Shown here in pieces: positions 1-5,951 of a stretch of 5,951 nucleotides of DNA. Position 1 is the first letter of the stretch, and every line of letters starts with the position of its first letter. The position numbers were made by a program, and so were the translations under genes. Origin of the DNA: an uncultured Collinsella sp. (GTDB lineage: Bacteria > Actinomycetota > Coriobacteriia > Coriobacteriales > Coriobacteriaceae); contig CAAEVD010000066.1 in NCBI GenBank assembly GCA_900759435.1, positions 1 through 5,951 on the forward strand. The letters run 5' to 3'. The notes beneath the pieces were generated by a model, which worked only from the letters and a program-made list of their open reading frames with translations, searched no databases and was not told where the DNA came from.

Positions 1-1
1 C

Positions 2-145
2 AGCAGCCTCGGACTTAAGTTTTGCATGGCGCTGATCGGCATTACTGTGGTGTGGGCCCATCGTGCGAACATCAAAAAGCTCATGACAGGTAAGGAGTCC
101 AAGCTCTCGTTTACCAAGCGCGTCACCGAGCCCGACGATAAGTAG
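2..145 (+). CDS. plsY: Glycerol-3-phosphate acyltransferase PlsY, C-terminal fragment (5' end outside window)
   Basis: The reading frame is open from base 2 and ends at TAG 143-145, giving the last 47 residues of a protein that starts upstream. The fragment begins with a hydrophobic stretch (KFCMALIGITVVWAHR), consistent with a final membrane helix. It then has HRANIKKLMTGKE, which matches the 'HR.NI.RL..G.E' signature at the C-terminus of PlsY, followed by a charged cytoplasmic tail. PlsY is an integral membrane enzyme that transfers an acyl group from acyl-phosphate to the 1-position of sn-glycerol 3-phosphate, the first acylation in phospholipid synthesis. The identification is supported by gpsA, which starts 9 nt downstream and makes PlsY's substrate; plsY-gpsA adjacency is common in bacteria. 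The catalytic part of the protein lies outside the window, so its integrity cannot be judged. Confidence 0.85.
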   Translation, partial: SSLGLKFCMALIGITVVWAHRANIKKLMTGKESKLSFTKRVTEPDDK

Positions 146-154
146 GAGAGAGTC

Positions 155-1162
155 ATGAATGTTGCGCTGATTGGCTCCGGCTCCTGGGGAACCGCCGTCG
201 CCGGCCTTGCCGCCGCGCGAGCCGAGCGCGTGACCATGTGGGCCCATAGCGAGCAAACGGCCGCCGGCATTAACGGCGAGCATCGCAACCCCCGCTATCT
301 TGTGGACTACGTGCTGCCGGAAAACGTTGTCGCCACGACGAACCTGGCCCAGGCGCTTGACGGTGCTGATGCGATCATCTTTGCCGTGCCTTCGACGCAT
401 CTGCGCGACGTCTGCCACCAGGCGGCGCCGTTCATCGCGGACGAGACGCCGGTTCTGTGCCTCACCAAGGGCATCGAGCCCGAGTCCGGCCTGCTCATGA
501 GCGAGGTCATCGCCAGCGAGATTGGTAACGAGACGCGCGTGGCGGCGCTTTCGGGCCCCAACCATGCCGAGGAGATCTGCCGCGGCGGACTTTCTGCCGC
601 CGTCATCGCCAGTGAAGACCAGCAGATAGGGGAGACCTTTAAGGACTTGTTCCTGTCCACGGCCTTCCGCATCTACCTGTCTCAGGACATGACGGGCGTC
701 GAGGTTTGCGGCGCCATGAAAAACGTCATCGCCATCGTGTGCGGCATCTCCGCCGGCTCGGGTGCGGGCGATAACACGCTCGCCCTCATCATGACGCGCG
801 GTCTGGCCGAGATCAGCCGTCTGGTACACGCACGCGGCGGTCAAGCCATGACCTGCATGGGTCTTGCCGGCATGGGTGACCTCATTGCCACCTGCACCTC
901 GGAGCATTCGCGCAACCGCACCTTTGGCTACGAGTTCGCCCATGGCGTGTCGCTCGACGAGTACCAAGCGCGCACGCATATGGTGGTCGAGGGTGCCGTC
1001 GCGGCCCGCAGCGTCAGCGAGCTTGCCCGTTCACTGGGCGTAGACATTCCGCTTACCTTTGCCGTGGAGCAAACGCTCTACAACGGTGTTACTTTGGATA
1101 GGGCGCTCGAGATCCTCACCGACCGCGTCCCCTCTCAAGAGTTCTACGGACTCGCCGACTAG
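155..1162 (+). CDS. gpsA: Glycerol-3-phosphate dehydrogenase [NAD(P)+]
   Basis: This cytoplasmic enzyme reduces dihydroxyacetone phosphate to sn-glycerol 3-phosphate with NAD(P)H, supplying the backbone for phospholipids. The 335-residue product is close to the usual length (E. coli GpsA is 339). The N-terminal Rossmann domain opens with GSGSWGTA (residues 7-14). Further signatures are CLTKGIE (102-108), LSGPNHAEE (132-140), GAMKNV (186-191) carrying the expected catalytic lysine K189, GLAGMGDLIATCTS (236-249), SRNRTFG (252-258) with the substrate-phosphate-binding arginine region, and VVEG (277-280). The ATG at 155 is preceded by a strong AGGAG (144-148) that overlaps the plsY stop, with 6 nt spacing. 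The short gap and functional link to plsY indicate co-transcription. The gene appears intact, and rpe begins 18 nt downstream. Confidence 0.97.
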   Translation: MNVALIGSGSWGTAVAGLAAARAERVTMWAHSEQTAAGINGEHRNPRYLVDYVLPENVVATTNLAQALDGADAIIFAVPSTHLRDVCHQAAPFIADETPVLCLTKGIEPESGLLMSEVIASEIGNETRVAALSGPNHAEEICRGGLSAAVIASEDQQIGETFKDLFLSTAFRIYLSQDMTGVEVCGAMKNVIAIVCGISAGSGAGDNTLALIMTRGLAEISRLVHARGGQAMTCMGLAGMGDLIATCTSEHSRNRTFGYEFAHGVSLDEYQARTHMVVEGAVAARSVSELARSLGVDIPLTFAVEQTLYNGVTLDRALEILTDRVPSQEFYGLAD

Positions 1163-1180
1163 CGCAGAAAGGCTACTACC

Positions 1181-1852
1181 ATGGGTTCCATCAAAATCGC
1201 TCCGTCCGTCCTTTCGGCCGACATGGCCAACCTGAAGGGCGAGCTCGACAAGATCGCCGGTGCCGACTACGTGCACTTCGACGTGATGGACGGTCACTTT
1301 ACCGGCAACCTCACCTTTGGCGTCGACATCCTCAAGGCCGTCAAGCGCTCCACCGATGTACCGGTCGACGCGCACCTGATGGTGTCGAACCCCGACGAGA
1401 CGGTCGACTGGTACGCCGACGCCGGTGCCGACATGATCACCGTGCACTATGAGGCTTCGACGCACCTGCACCGCACGCTCACCCATCTGCAGCAGCGCGG
1501 CGTCAAGGCCGGCGTGGTGCTCAACCCCGCCACCCCCGTGTGCGTACTCGAGAGCATCATCGACGTCGTCGATATGGTGCTGCTGATGAGCGTGAACCCT
1601 GGCTTTGGAGGCCAGAGCTTTATCCCCGGTACCATCGCCAAACTTCACGAGCTTACGGCCATGTGCGAGCGCCACGGCGTGTCGCCCCTGATCGAGGTCG
1701 ATGGCGGTATCTCTTCCAAGAACATCGCCGAGGTCGTCAAGGCCGGCGCCAACGTGCTCGTAGCCGGCTCCGCCGTATTTAAGTCCGAAGATCCCGCCGC
1801 CGAGGTTGCACTGCTGCAGAAGCTGGGCAACGAGGCCGCACAGGAGGCATAA
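1181..1852 (+). CDS. rpe: Ribulose-phosphate 3-epimerase
   Basis: This enzyme interconverts D-ribulose 5-phosphate and D-xylulose 5-phosphate in the pentose phosphate pathway. The 223-residue product has the family's full length and TIM-barrel motif order: IAPSVLSAD (6-14), VHFDVMDGHF (31-40), VDAHLMV (62-68), MSVNPGFGGQSF (136-147), EVDGGI (172-177) and VAGSAVF (194-200). By alignment with characterised Rpe, the metal ligands should be H32, D34, H65 and D174, with D34 and D174 as the acid-base pair; all are present. One oddity is FTGNLTFG (40-47), where the family usually has FVPN. The ATG is preceded by GAAAGG (1167-1172) with 8 nt spacing. The gene lies between gpsA and the cysteine desulfurase with small gaps, so it is probably co-transcribed, although neither neighbour shares its pathway. 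Confidence 0.97.
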   Translation: MGSIKIAPSVLSADMANLKGELDKIAGADYVHFDVMDGHFTGNLTFGVDILKAVKRSTDVPVDAHLMVSNPDETVDWYADAGADMITVHYEASTHLHRTLTHLQQRGVKAGVVLNPATPVCVLESIIDVVDMVLLMSVNPGFGGQSFIPGTIAKLHELTAMCERHGVSPLIEVDGGISSKNIAEVVKAGANVLVAGSAVFKSEDPAAEVALLQKLGNEAAQEA

Positions 1853-1858
1853 ACCCTT

Positions 1859-3037
1859 ATGACCGCAGGTCAAAACCGCATACCCGTGAATCTTGACTAT
1901 GCCGCCTCGACGCCCATGCGCGCCGAGGCGCTCCTTGCGCAGCGCGAGTACGACGACAGCGAGCTTGCCGGCGTCAACCCCAACTCACTGCATTCGCTCG
2001 GCCGCAAGGCCGCTGCGCGTCTGGAGGTTGCTCGCCGCGAGATCGCCCGTAGCTTTGGCGCGCGCGTCCGCCCGTCCGAGATCATCCTTACCAACGGCGG
2101 CACCGAGGCCAACCAGCTGGCGCTACTCGGTCTTGCCGAGGGTGCTCGTCAGCGCGATGGAAAGCGCAATCGTGTAATCGTGTCGGCGATCGAGCACGAT
2201 TCGATTCTGGATAACCTGCCGCTGCTGCGCGCCGCCGGCTTTACCGTCGACCTGGTGCAGCCCTGTCGTACGGGCTACATCGAGCCTGCCGCGCTGAGCG
2301 ACTTGCTAGGCGACGACGTGGCGCTCGTGAGCATTATGGTCGCCAACAACGAGACCGGCGTGGTGCAGCCCATCCGCGAGCTGGCCGCCGCCGCACATGC
2401 TGCCGGCGCCTTGTTTCATACCGATGCTATCCAGGGCTACTTGCATATTCCGCTCGATGTCACCGAGCTGGGCGTCGATGCTATGACCGTTGCCGCGCAC
2501 AAGATCGGCGGCCCCGTGGCATCCGGTGCGCTCTACCTTAAGAACCGCACGCCGCTGCGTCCGCGCATCTTTGGCGGTGGACAGGAAGCCGGCCGTCGCG
2601 CCGGTACGCAGGATCTGCGCACGCAGCTGGCTTTTGCCGCTGCCGCTTCCGTGTTGCTGCCGAATGTGGCCCAGGAGCGCGCGACGCTGCAGGCCCTGTC
2701 CGATAAGCTCTACGCCACGCTTACGGCTCATTCTCGCATTCACGCCACGATGGGCGACTATGCGCAGGCAGATCGTCTGCCGGGCATGGTTTCGATCTAC
2801 GTCGACGGCATGGACTCCGAGGAGCTCATCATCAAGCTCGATGCCGCCGGTTTTGAGGTGTCGGCCGGATCGGCTTGCTCGAGCGGCAACATGGACCCGA
2901 GCCACGTGCTCAGCGCCATGGGCATTGGTCGCGAGCAGGCATTGGGGTCGCTGCGCATCTCGTTTGATGACCGCGTGAATCCGGACGATCTGGACGACTT
3001 TGCCCAGACGTTGCTCTCGATCGTAGGCGCCGCATGA
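1859..3037 (+). CDS. Cysteine desulfurase, IscS/NifS class (PLP-dependent)
   Basis: This class of enzyme removes sulfur from L-cysteine, giving alanine and an enzyme-bound persulfide that is passed to Fe-S scaffold proteins or to tRNA-thiolating enzymes such as MnmA. The 392-residue product shows LDYAASTP (12-19, usually LDNAATTP), NPNSLHSLGR (40-49), GGTEANQLAL (80-89), IEHDS (111-115) with the PLP-stacking H113, HTDAIQ (187-192) with D189 and Q192, the PLP Schiff-base lysine K215 in AAHKIGGP, GGGQEAGRRAGT (239-250), and the persulfide cysteine C340 in SAGSACSSG on a long loop, as in class I (IscS/NifS). The HKIGGP form resembles actinobacterial members. AGGAGG (1842-1847), inside the end of rpe, lies 11 nt before the ATG. 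No IscU, SufU or mnmA gene is in the window, so the sulfur acceptor is unknown and I give no gene symbol. Its end overlaps the Nif3 gene by ATGA. Confidence 0.93.
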   Translation: MTAGQNRIPVNLDYAASTPMRAEALLAQREYDDSELAGVNPNSLHSLGRKAAARLEVARREIARSFGARVRPSEIILTNGGTEANQLALLGLAEGARQRDGKRNRVIVSAIEHDSILDNLPLLRAAGFTVDLVQPCRTGYIEPAALSDLLGDDVALVSIMVANNETGVVQPIRELAAAAHAAGALFHTDAIQGYLHIPLDVTELGVDAMTVAAHKIGGPVASGALYLKNRTPLRPRIFGGGQEAGRRAGTQDLRTQLAFAAAASVLLPNVAQERATLQALSDKLYATLTAHSRIHATMGDYAQADRLPGMVSIYVDGMDSEELIIKLDAAGFEVSAGSACSSGNMDPSHVLSAMGIGREQALGSLRISFDDRVNPDDLDDFAQTLLSIVGAA

Positions 3038-3843
3038 TCGTCTCCGAGCTTGAACGTGCGCTGCTGGCGCGCTATCCCAAGGCGGACGCCGAGGGCTGGG
3101 ATCATGTTGGGCTATCTGTGGGAGATCCCTCTGCTGATATCACCGGCGTGGCCTGCGCACTCGACGCGACCGAGGCCAACGTGCACCGCGCCCAGGAGGC
3201 CGGCGCCAACGTGCTGCTGACGCATCATCCCATCTATATCAAGGCGCCCGAGGCCTTTTGTCCGGCCGATTCCGCGCGTCCCCAGTGTAGCGCTGCGTTG
3301 TACGAGGCGGCTCGTTGCGGGGTGAGCATTATCTCGCTCCATACCAACCTGGACCGCTCGCACGAAGCGCGCGTTCGCCTGAGCGAGCTGCTGGACGCCG
3401 AGCCCATAAGCTCGCTGGAGCATGTGGACGAACCTGAGCTCACCGGTCTGGGCGCACTCGCGACCCTCCACGACGTCTGCAACCTGCGCGATCTCGCCAA
3501 CCGTGCCGCCACGGCCTTTGGCAGCGACCCGCGCGTATGGGGCGAAGCCGAGCACCCGTGCCGCACCGTCGCCATTCTTGGCGGCTCCCTCGGCGACTTT
3601 GGTGAGCTTGCCATCGCCGCGGGCGCAGATGTTATTGTGACCGGAGAGGCCGGCTACCACGTGGCGCAGGACCTTGCCTTGCGTGGCCTGAGCGTGATTC
3701 TGCTCGGCCACGACCGCTCCGAGGAGCCGTTCGTGGATATCTTGATGAACTCTGCAGTTGACGCCGGGGTCGACCCCCGTCATACGATTAAAATACTGAA
3801 CCCTTGCCAATGGTGGACTGTGACAAAAGGAGAGAACTTATGA
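3034..3843 (+). CDS. Nif3-like (DUF34) dinuclear metal-centre protein
   Basis: The 269-residue product belongs to the Nif3/YbgI/YqfO family (COG0327), a widely conserved cytoplasmic fold with a dinuclear metal site whose physiological reaction is not settled. It has annotations ranging from GTP cyclohydrolase type 2-like to metal hydrolase. Motifs in order are GWDHVGLSVGD (21-31), LTHHPIYIK (62-70) with ligands H64 and H65, SLHTNLD (101-107) with H103 and D107, TGEAGYHVAQDLALRG (203-218), and GHDRSEEP (225-232) with the C-terminal ligands H226 and E230. The spacing fits the short form of the family, without the central insert seen in Bacillus YqfO. The ATG overlaps the preceding stop (ATGA 3034-3037) and has no clear Shine-Dalgarno sequence, so translation is probably coupled to the cysteine desulfurase. 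Despite its name, Nif3 is unrelated to nitrogen fixation or to NifS. Confidence 0.93.
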   Translation: MIVSELERALLARYPKADAEGWDHVGLSVGDPSADITGVACALDATEANVHRAQEAGANVLLTHHPIYIKAPEAFCPADSARPQCSAALYEAARCGVSIISLHTNLDRSHEARVRLSELLDAEPISSLEHVDEPELTGLGALATLHDVCNLRDLANRAATAFGSDPRVWGEAEHPCRTVAILGGSLGDFGELAIAAGADVIVTGEAGYHVAQDLALRGLSVILLGHDRSEEPFVDILMNSAVDAGVDPRHTIKILNPCQWWTVTKGENL

Positions 3844-4559
3844 GCGCCGGCGCTACGCTACTCAAGCTGCAACAGATCGATTTGGAGCTCGCCCGCAACA
3901 AGAGCGAACTTGCCAATATGCCGGAGCTCAAGGAGCTCGCTTCTAAGCGCAAGACCTATGTGAAGCTCAAGGCCGAGATGACCAAGCTCTACGCCCAGCG
4001 CAAGGACCTGGACATTGAGCTCGACGACCTCAACACCACCGAGATCCAGACCAACAACGCCATCGAGGCTGCAAAGAAGCGTCACGTCGACGGCTCTGAT
4101 TACCGCGAGGTGCAGGACCTGGAGAATGAGCTTGCCACCCTGGCGAAGCGACTGGACAAGATCGAGCACACCCGCAAGGATGTCGTTGTCGCCCATAAGG
4201 AGGCGCTCGACCGCGAGGCTCGCGCGCAGGCCATTATCGCTAAGTTCGAGGAGGGCGTGAAGGCAGATACCAAGGCCGCTCGTGCTAAGGCTGCCGATCT
4301 CCAGGCCCAGATTGACGCCGCTACCAAGGAGCGCACCGCGCTGGCTGCCACGCTGCCGACTGACGTGCTCACCGATTACGAGCGCCTGCTCAAGCAGTTC
4401 CGCGGCCTGGCCGTCGAGACCATTCAGGGCAACATCCCCACGGTCTGCCATACCGCGCTGCAGGCATCGTCCATGAGCGACCTCAACCACGACGGTAGTG
4501 AGATTACGCACTGCCCGTATTGCCACCGCCTGCTCGTGCTCCCCAGCAAGGAAGCTTAA
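3840..4559 (+). CDS. Coiled-coil protein with C-terminal zinc ribbon (DUF164/CT398-FlgZ family)
   Basis: The 239-residue product is mostly a long, charged, Lys/Glu/Ala/Leu-rich helical region (about residues 8-175), predicted as a coiled-coil hairpin. It ends in a small cysteine-containing domain with CPYCHRLLV (225-233). This architecture matches the 'C4-type zinc ribbon' DUF164 family: Chlamydia CT398, Helicobacter HP0958 (FlgZ) and mycobacterial Rv2229c. Some members bind sigma-54, secretion ATPases or RNA, but no general role is known. The first CxxC of the ribbon is incomplete here, with P200 where a cysteine is expected before C203. I chose ATG 3840 because AGGAG (3828-3832) sits 7 nt upstream and the start overlaps the Nif3 stop (ATGA). 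An upstream in-frame TTG at 3804 would place that site inside the gene. Pairing with Nif3 also occurs in mycobacteria (Rv2230c-Rv2229c). Confidence 0.88.
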   Translation: MSAGATLLKLQQIDLELARNKSELANMPELKELASKRKTYVKLKAEMTKLYAQRKDLDIELDDLNTTEIQTNNAIEAAKKRHVDGSDYREVQDLENELATLAKRLDKIEHTRKDVVVAHKEALDREARAQAIIAKFEEGVKADTKAARAKAADLQAQIDAATKERTALAATLPTDVLTDYERLLKQFRGLAVETIQGNIPTVCHTALQASSMSDLNHDGSEITHCPYCHRLLVLPSKEA

Positions 4560-4562
4560 ACC

Positions 4563-5774
4563 ATGGCGGCACCCAACAATTCAATGCAACTTGAGGGAAA
4601 AACGATCCTGCTGGGCATTACTGGCGGGATCGCCGCCTATAAGTCGTGCAGAATCGTGCGCCTGCTGCAAAAGCGCGGCGCCCGCGTCAAGGTCGTCATG
4701 AGCGAGCATGCAACGGAATTCGTGGGGCCGCTCACCTTCCGCGCGCTCACGGGCGAGCCGGTCGCTGTGGGCCTGTTCGACGACCCCTCCGACCCCATCC
4801 ACCATATCTCGCTGGCGCAGGAGCCCGACGTGGTGGTCGTTGCGCCCGCGACGGCCAATATCATCGCCAAGATGGCCAACGGCATCGCCGATGACCTCAT
4901 CTCCACGACGCTGCTTGCCACGCCGCGACCCATCGTAATCGCACCCGCTATGAACAACGGTATGTGGAAGGCACCGGCGACGCAGACCAACATGACCACT
5001 TTGCGCGACCGTGGCGTCCATGTGGTGGGACCCGGCAGCGGCTACCTTGCCTGCGGCGACGTGGACACGGGACGCATGAGCGAGCCCGGGGACATTGTCG
5101 AAGCCATCTGCGAGGTGCTCAATCCCGTGCCGCAAGACCTGGCGGGCAAGCGCATCGTGATCACCGCCGGCCCCACGCATGAGCCAATCGATCCGGTGCG
5201 TTTTATCGGCAATCGGTCGTCGGGCAAGATGGGCATCGCCCTGGCGGGGGAGGCTGCTCGCCGCGGTGCCGAGGTCACGCTTGTGCTGGGACCGACGTCG
5301 CTCGATGTTCCCTGCGGCGTGGAGTGCGTGCGCGTGCAGACCGCCGCAGAGATGCTGCAGGCGGCGTTAAACGCCTTTCAGACGGCCGATGCGGCCATTT
5401 GCGCGGCCGCTGTCGCAGACTACACTCCCGTATCCCCTGCGGACCACAAACTCAAAAAGGCTAAAGAACGCCTCGATTGCATCGAGCTCGTCGAGACCGT
5501 TGATATTTTGGCTGAGCTCTCGCGCCAGAAGGGCGAGCGCCGTGTGATCGGATTTGCAGCCGAGACCGATAACGTCGTGGAGTACGCCGAGCATAAATTG
5601 ACCCGTAAGGGCTGCGATGCGATCATCGCCAACGATGTCTCGCGCGCCGATTCGGGCTTTGGAACTGACACCAATAAGGCCTGGATTGTAAGAACAGCAG
5701 GGACGCAGGAACTTCCTGTGCTAACAAAACCCCAGCTCGCAGATACAATTTTGGACTTGCTCAAAAATAATTAA
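4563..5774 (+). CDS. coaBC: Bifunctional phosphopantothenoylcysteine decarboxylase / phosphopantothenate-cysteine ligase
   Basis: CoaB joins 4'-phosphopantothenate to cysteine using CTP, and CoaC decarboxylates the product to 4'-phosphopantetheine with FMN, both in coenzyme A synthesis. The 403-residue protein has the full two-domain length (E. coli 406). The CoaC half (about 10-185) has GITGGIAAYKS (18-28) for FMN, the catalytic H81 in HHISL, PATANIIAKMANGIADDL (95-112), PAMNNGMW (128-135) with N131, and LACGDVDTGRM (162-172) with the active-site C164. The CoaB half (about 190-403) has TAGPTHEPIDPVRFIGNRSS (201-220) with N217, AAAVADYTP (281-289), KLKK (296-299), GFAAET (330-335) and IIANDVS (354-360). 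ATG 4563 is favoured by AAGGA (4548-4552) 10 nt upstream; the internal ATG at 4584 lacks such a site. It starts 3 nt after the zinc-ribbon gene and seems to be the last gene of the run. Confidence 0.97.
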   Translation: MAAPNNSMQLEGKTILLGITGGIAAYKSCRIVRLLQKRGARVKVVMSEHATEFVGPLTFRALTGEPVAVGLFDDPSDPIHHISLAQEPDVVVVAPATANIIAKMANGIADDLISTTLLATPRPIVIAPAMNNGMWKAPATQTNMTTLRDRGVHVVGPGSGYLACGDVDTGRMSEPGDIVEAICEVLNPVPQDLAGKRIVITAGPTHEPIDPVRFIGNRSSGKMGIALAGEAARRGAEVTLVLGPTSLDVPCGVECVRVQTAAEMLQAALNAFQTADAAICAAAVADYTPVSPADHKLKKAKERLDCIELVETVDILAELSRQKGERRVIGFAAETDNVVEYAEHKLTRKGCDAIIANDVSRADSGFGTDTNKAWIVRTAGTQELPVLTKPQLADTILDLLKNN

Positions 5775-5800
5775 AAAAGTTCTTGCACAAGTCCAAAGTT
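5747..5800. repeat. Inverted repeat spanning the coaBC stop codon and the tRNA promoter
   Basis: Bases 5751-5759 (TTGGACTTG) and 5788-5796 (CAAGTCCAA) are perfect inverted repeats. Pairing extends outward to 5747 and 5800, giving 13 bp with one G-T pair. The 28-nt loop is AT-rich and contains the coaBC stop codon. There is no T-tract after either arm in either direction, so this is not a standard intrinsic terminator. The right arm overlaps the last base of the putative tRNA -35 box. Its function is unknown: it could protect the 3' end of the mRNA, weakly terminate transcription, or be chance. Confidence 0.5.
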
Positions 5801-5812
5801 TCGGGTTAATAT
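5783..5812 (+). promoter_or_regulatory. Putative sigma-70-type promoter of tRNA-Pro
   Basis: TTGCAC (5783-5788) resembles a -35 box and TAATAT (5807-5812) a -10 box, 18 nt apart. An overlapping TATACT (5810-5815) is an alternative -10 box, but it leaves 21 nt. The site lies in the AT-rich gap after coaBC, and a start near 5819-5822 would give a leader of about 35 nt before the tRNA. That leader could form a small 6-bp stem (5819-5824 with 5838-5843). A dedicated promoter makes sense because tRNA output normally exceeds that of a metabolic operon. This is inferred from sequence resemblance only. Confidence 0.6.
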
Positions 5813-5854
5813 ACTCCCTGTTGCGAGCGAGAGCAGAGCAACAAACAAAAGCTT

Positions 5855-5931
<77 letters not shown>

Positions 5932-5951
5932 GAAGTTTGCAGGTCAGGCAC

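Noticed and set aside
1031..1873. 280-codon minus-strand ORF covering all of rpe
   Set aside because: It is antisense to a gene with full family motifs. Long open antisense frames are expected in high-GC coding DNA, and its His/Gly/Val-rich product has no recognisable domain.
3112..3810. 232-codon minus-strand ORF opposite the Nif3 gene; similar ORFs at 2306-2905, 3858-4526 and 4581-5180
   Set aside because: All lie antisense to well-supported genes, show no recognisable motifs, and are explained by GC-rich codon structure.
3804..3839. Upstream TTG start for the zinc-ribbon gene, adding 12 residues
   Set aside because: It has no ribosome binding site of its own. The ATG at 3840 has a strong AGGAG at good spacing and an ATGA overlap with the Nif3 stop, matching the junction between the two preceding genes.
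5760..5800. Rho-independent terminator after coaBC
   Set aside because: The stem present has a 28-nt loop and is followed by AGTTTCGGG rather than a run of T, so I list it only as an inverted repeat.

Overview
The window is a compact, single-strand run of housekeeping genes from a high-GC bacterium, followed by a tRNA gene. The organism is probably an actinobacterium of the Coriobacteriia, with Collinsella-like gut species the closest guess. This rests on high GC with strong third-position G/C, AGGAG-type ribosome binding sites, an actinobacterial-looking cysteine desulfurase (HKIGGP around the PLP lysine), and the Nif3 plus DUF164 zinc-ribbon gene pair also found in Mycobacterium. The genus is inference; no database search was possible.

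Layout, all on the + strand: the C-terminal end of plsY (to 145), gpsA (155-1162), rpe (1181-1852), an IscS/NifS-type cysteine desulfurase (1859-3037), a Nif3/DUF34 metal-binding protein (3034-3843), a coiled-coil protein with a C-terminal zinc ribbon (3840-4559), coaBC (4563-5774), and tRNA-Pro(GGG) (5855-5931). The seven protein genes are separated by 9, 18, 6, -4, -4 and 3 nt, so they look like one operon that began upstream of the window. The tRNA has its own promoter-like sequence in the AT-rich gap after coaBC. No convincing rho-independent terminator is visible anywhere.

The products span several pathways. PlsY and GpsA are directly coupled, since GpsA makes the sn-glycerol 3-phosphate that PlsY acylates. 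Rpe belongs to the pentose phosphate pathway. The cysteine desulfurase supplies sulfur for Fe-S clusters or tRNA thiolation. CoaBC performs two steps of coenzyme A synthesis and also consumes cysteine. The Nif3 and zinc-ribbon proteins have no firmly established biochemical role.

No clearly novel system is evident. The points most worth a second look are: the zinc ribbon that lacks one of its four expected cysteines, the partnership of Nif3, zinc-ribbon and coaBC genes, a strong potential RNA hairpin near the 3' end of the Nif3 gene, and a long inverted repeat that spans the coaBC stop codon and reaches into the tRNA promoter.
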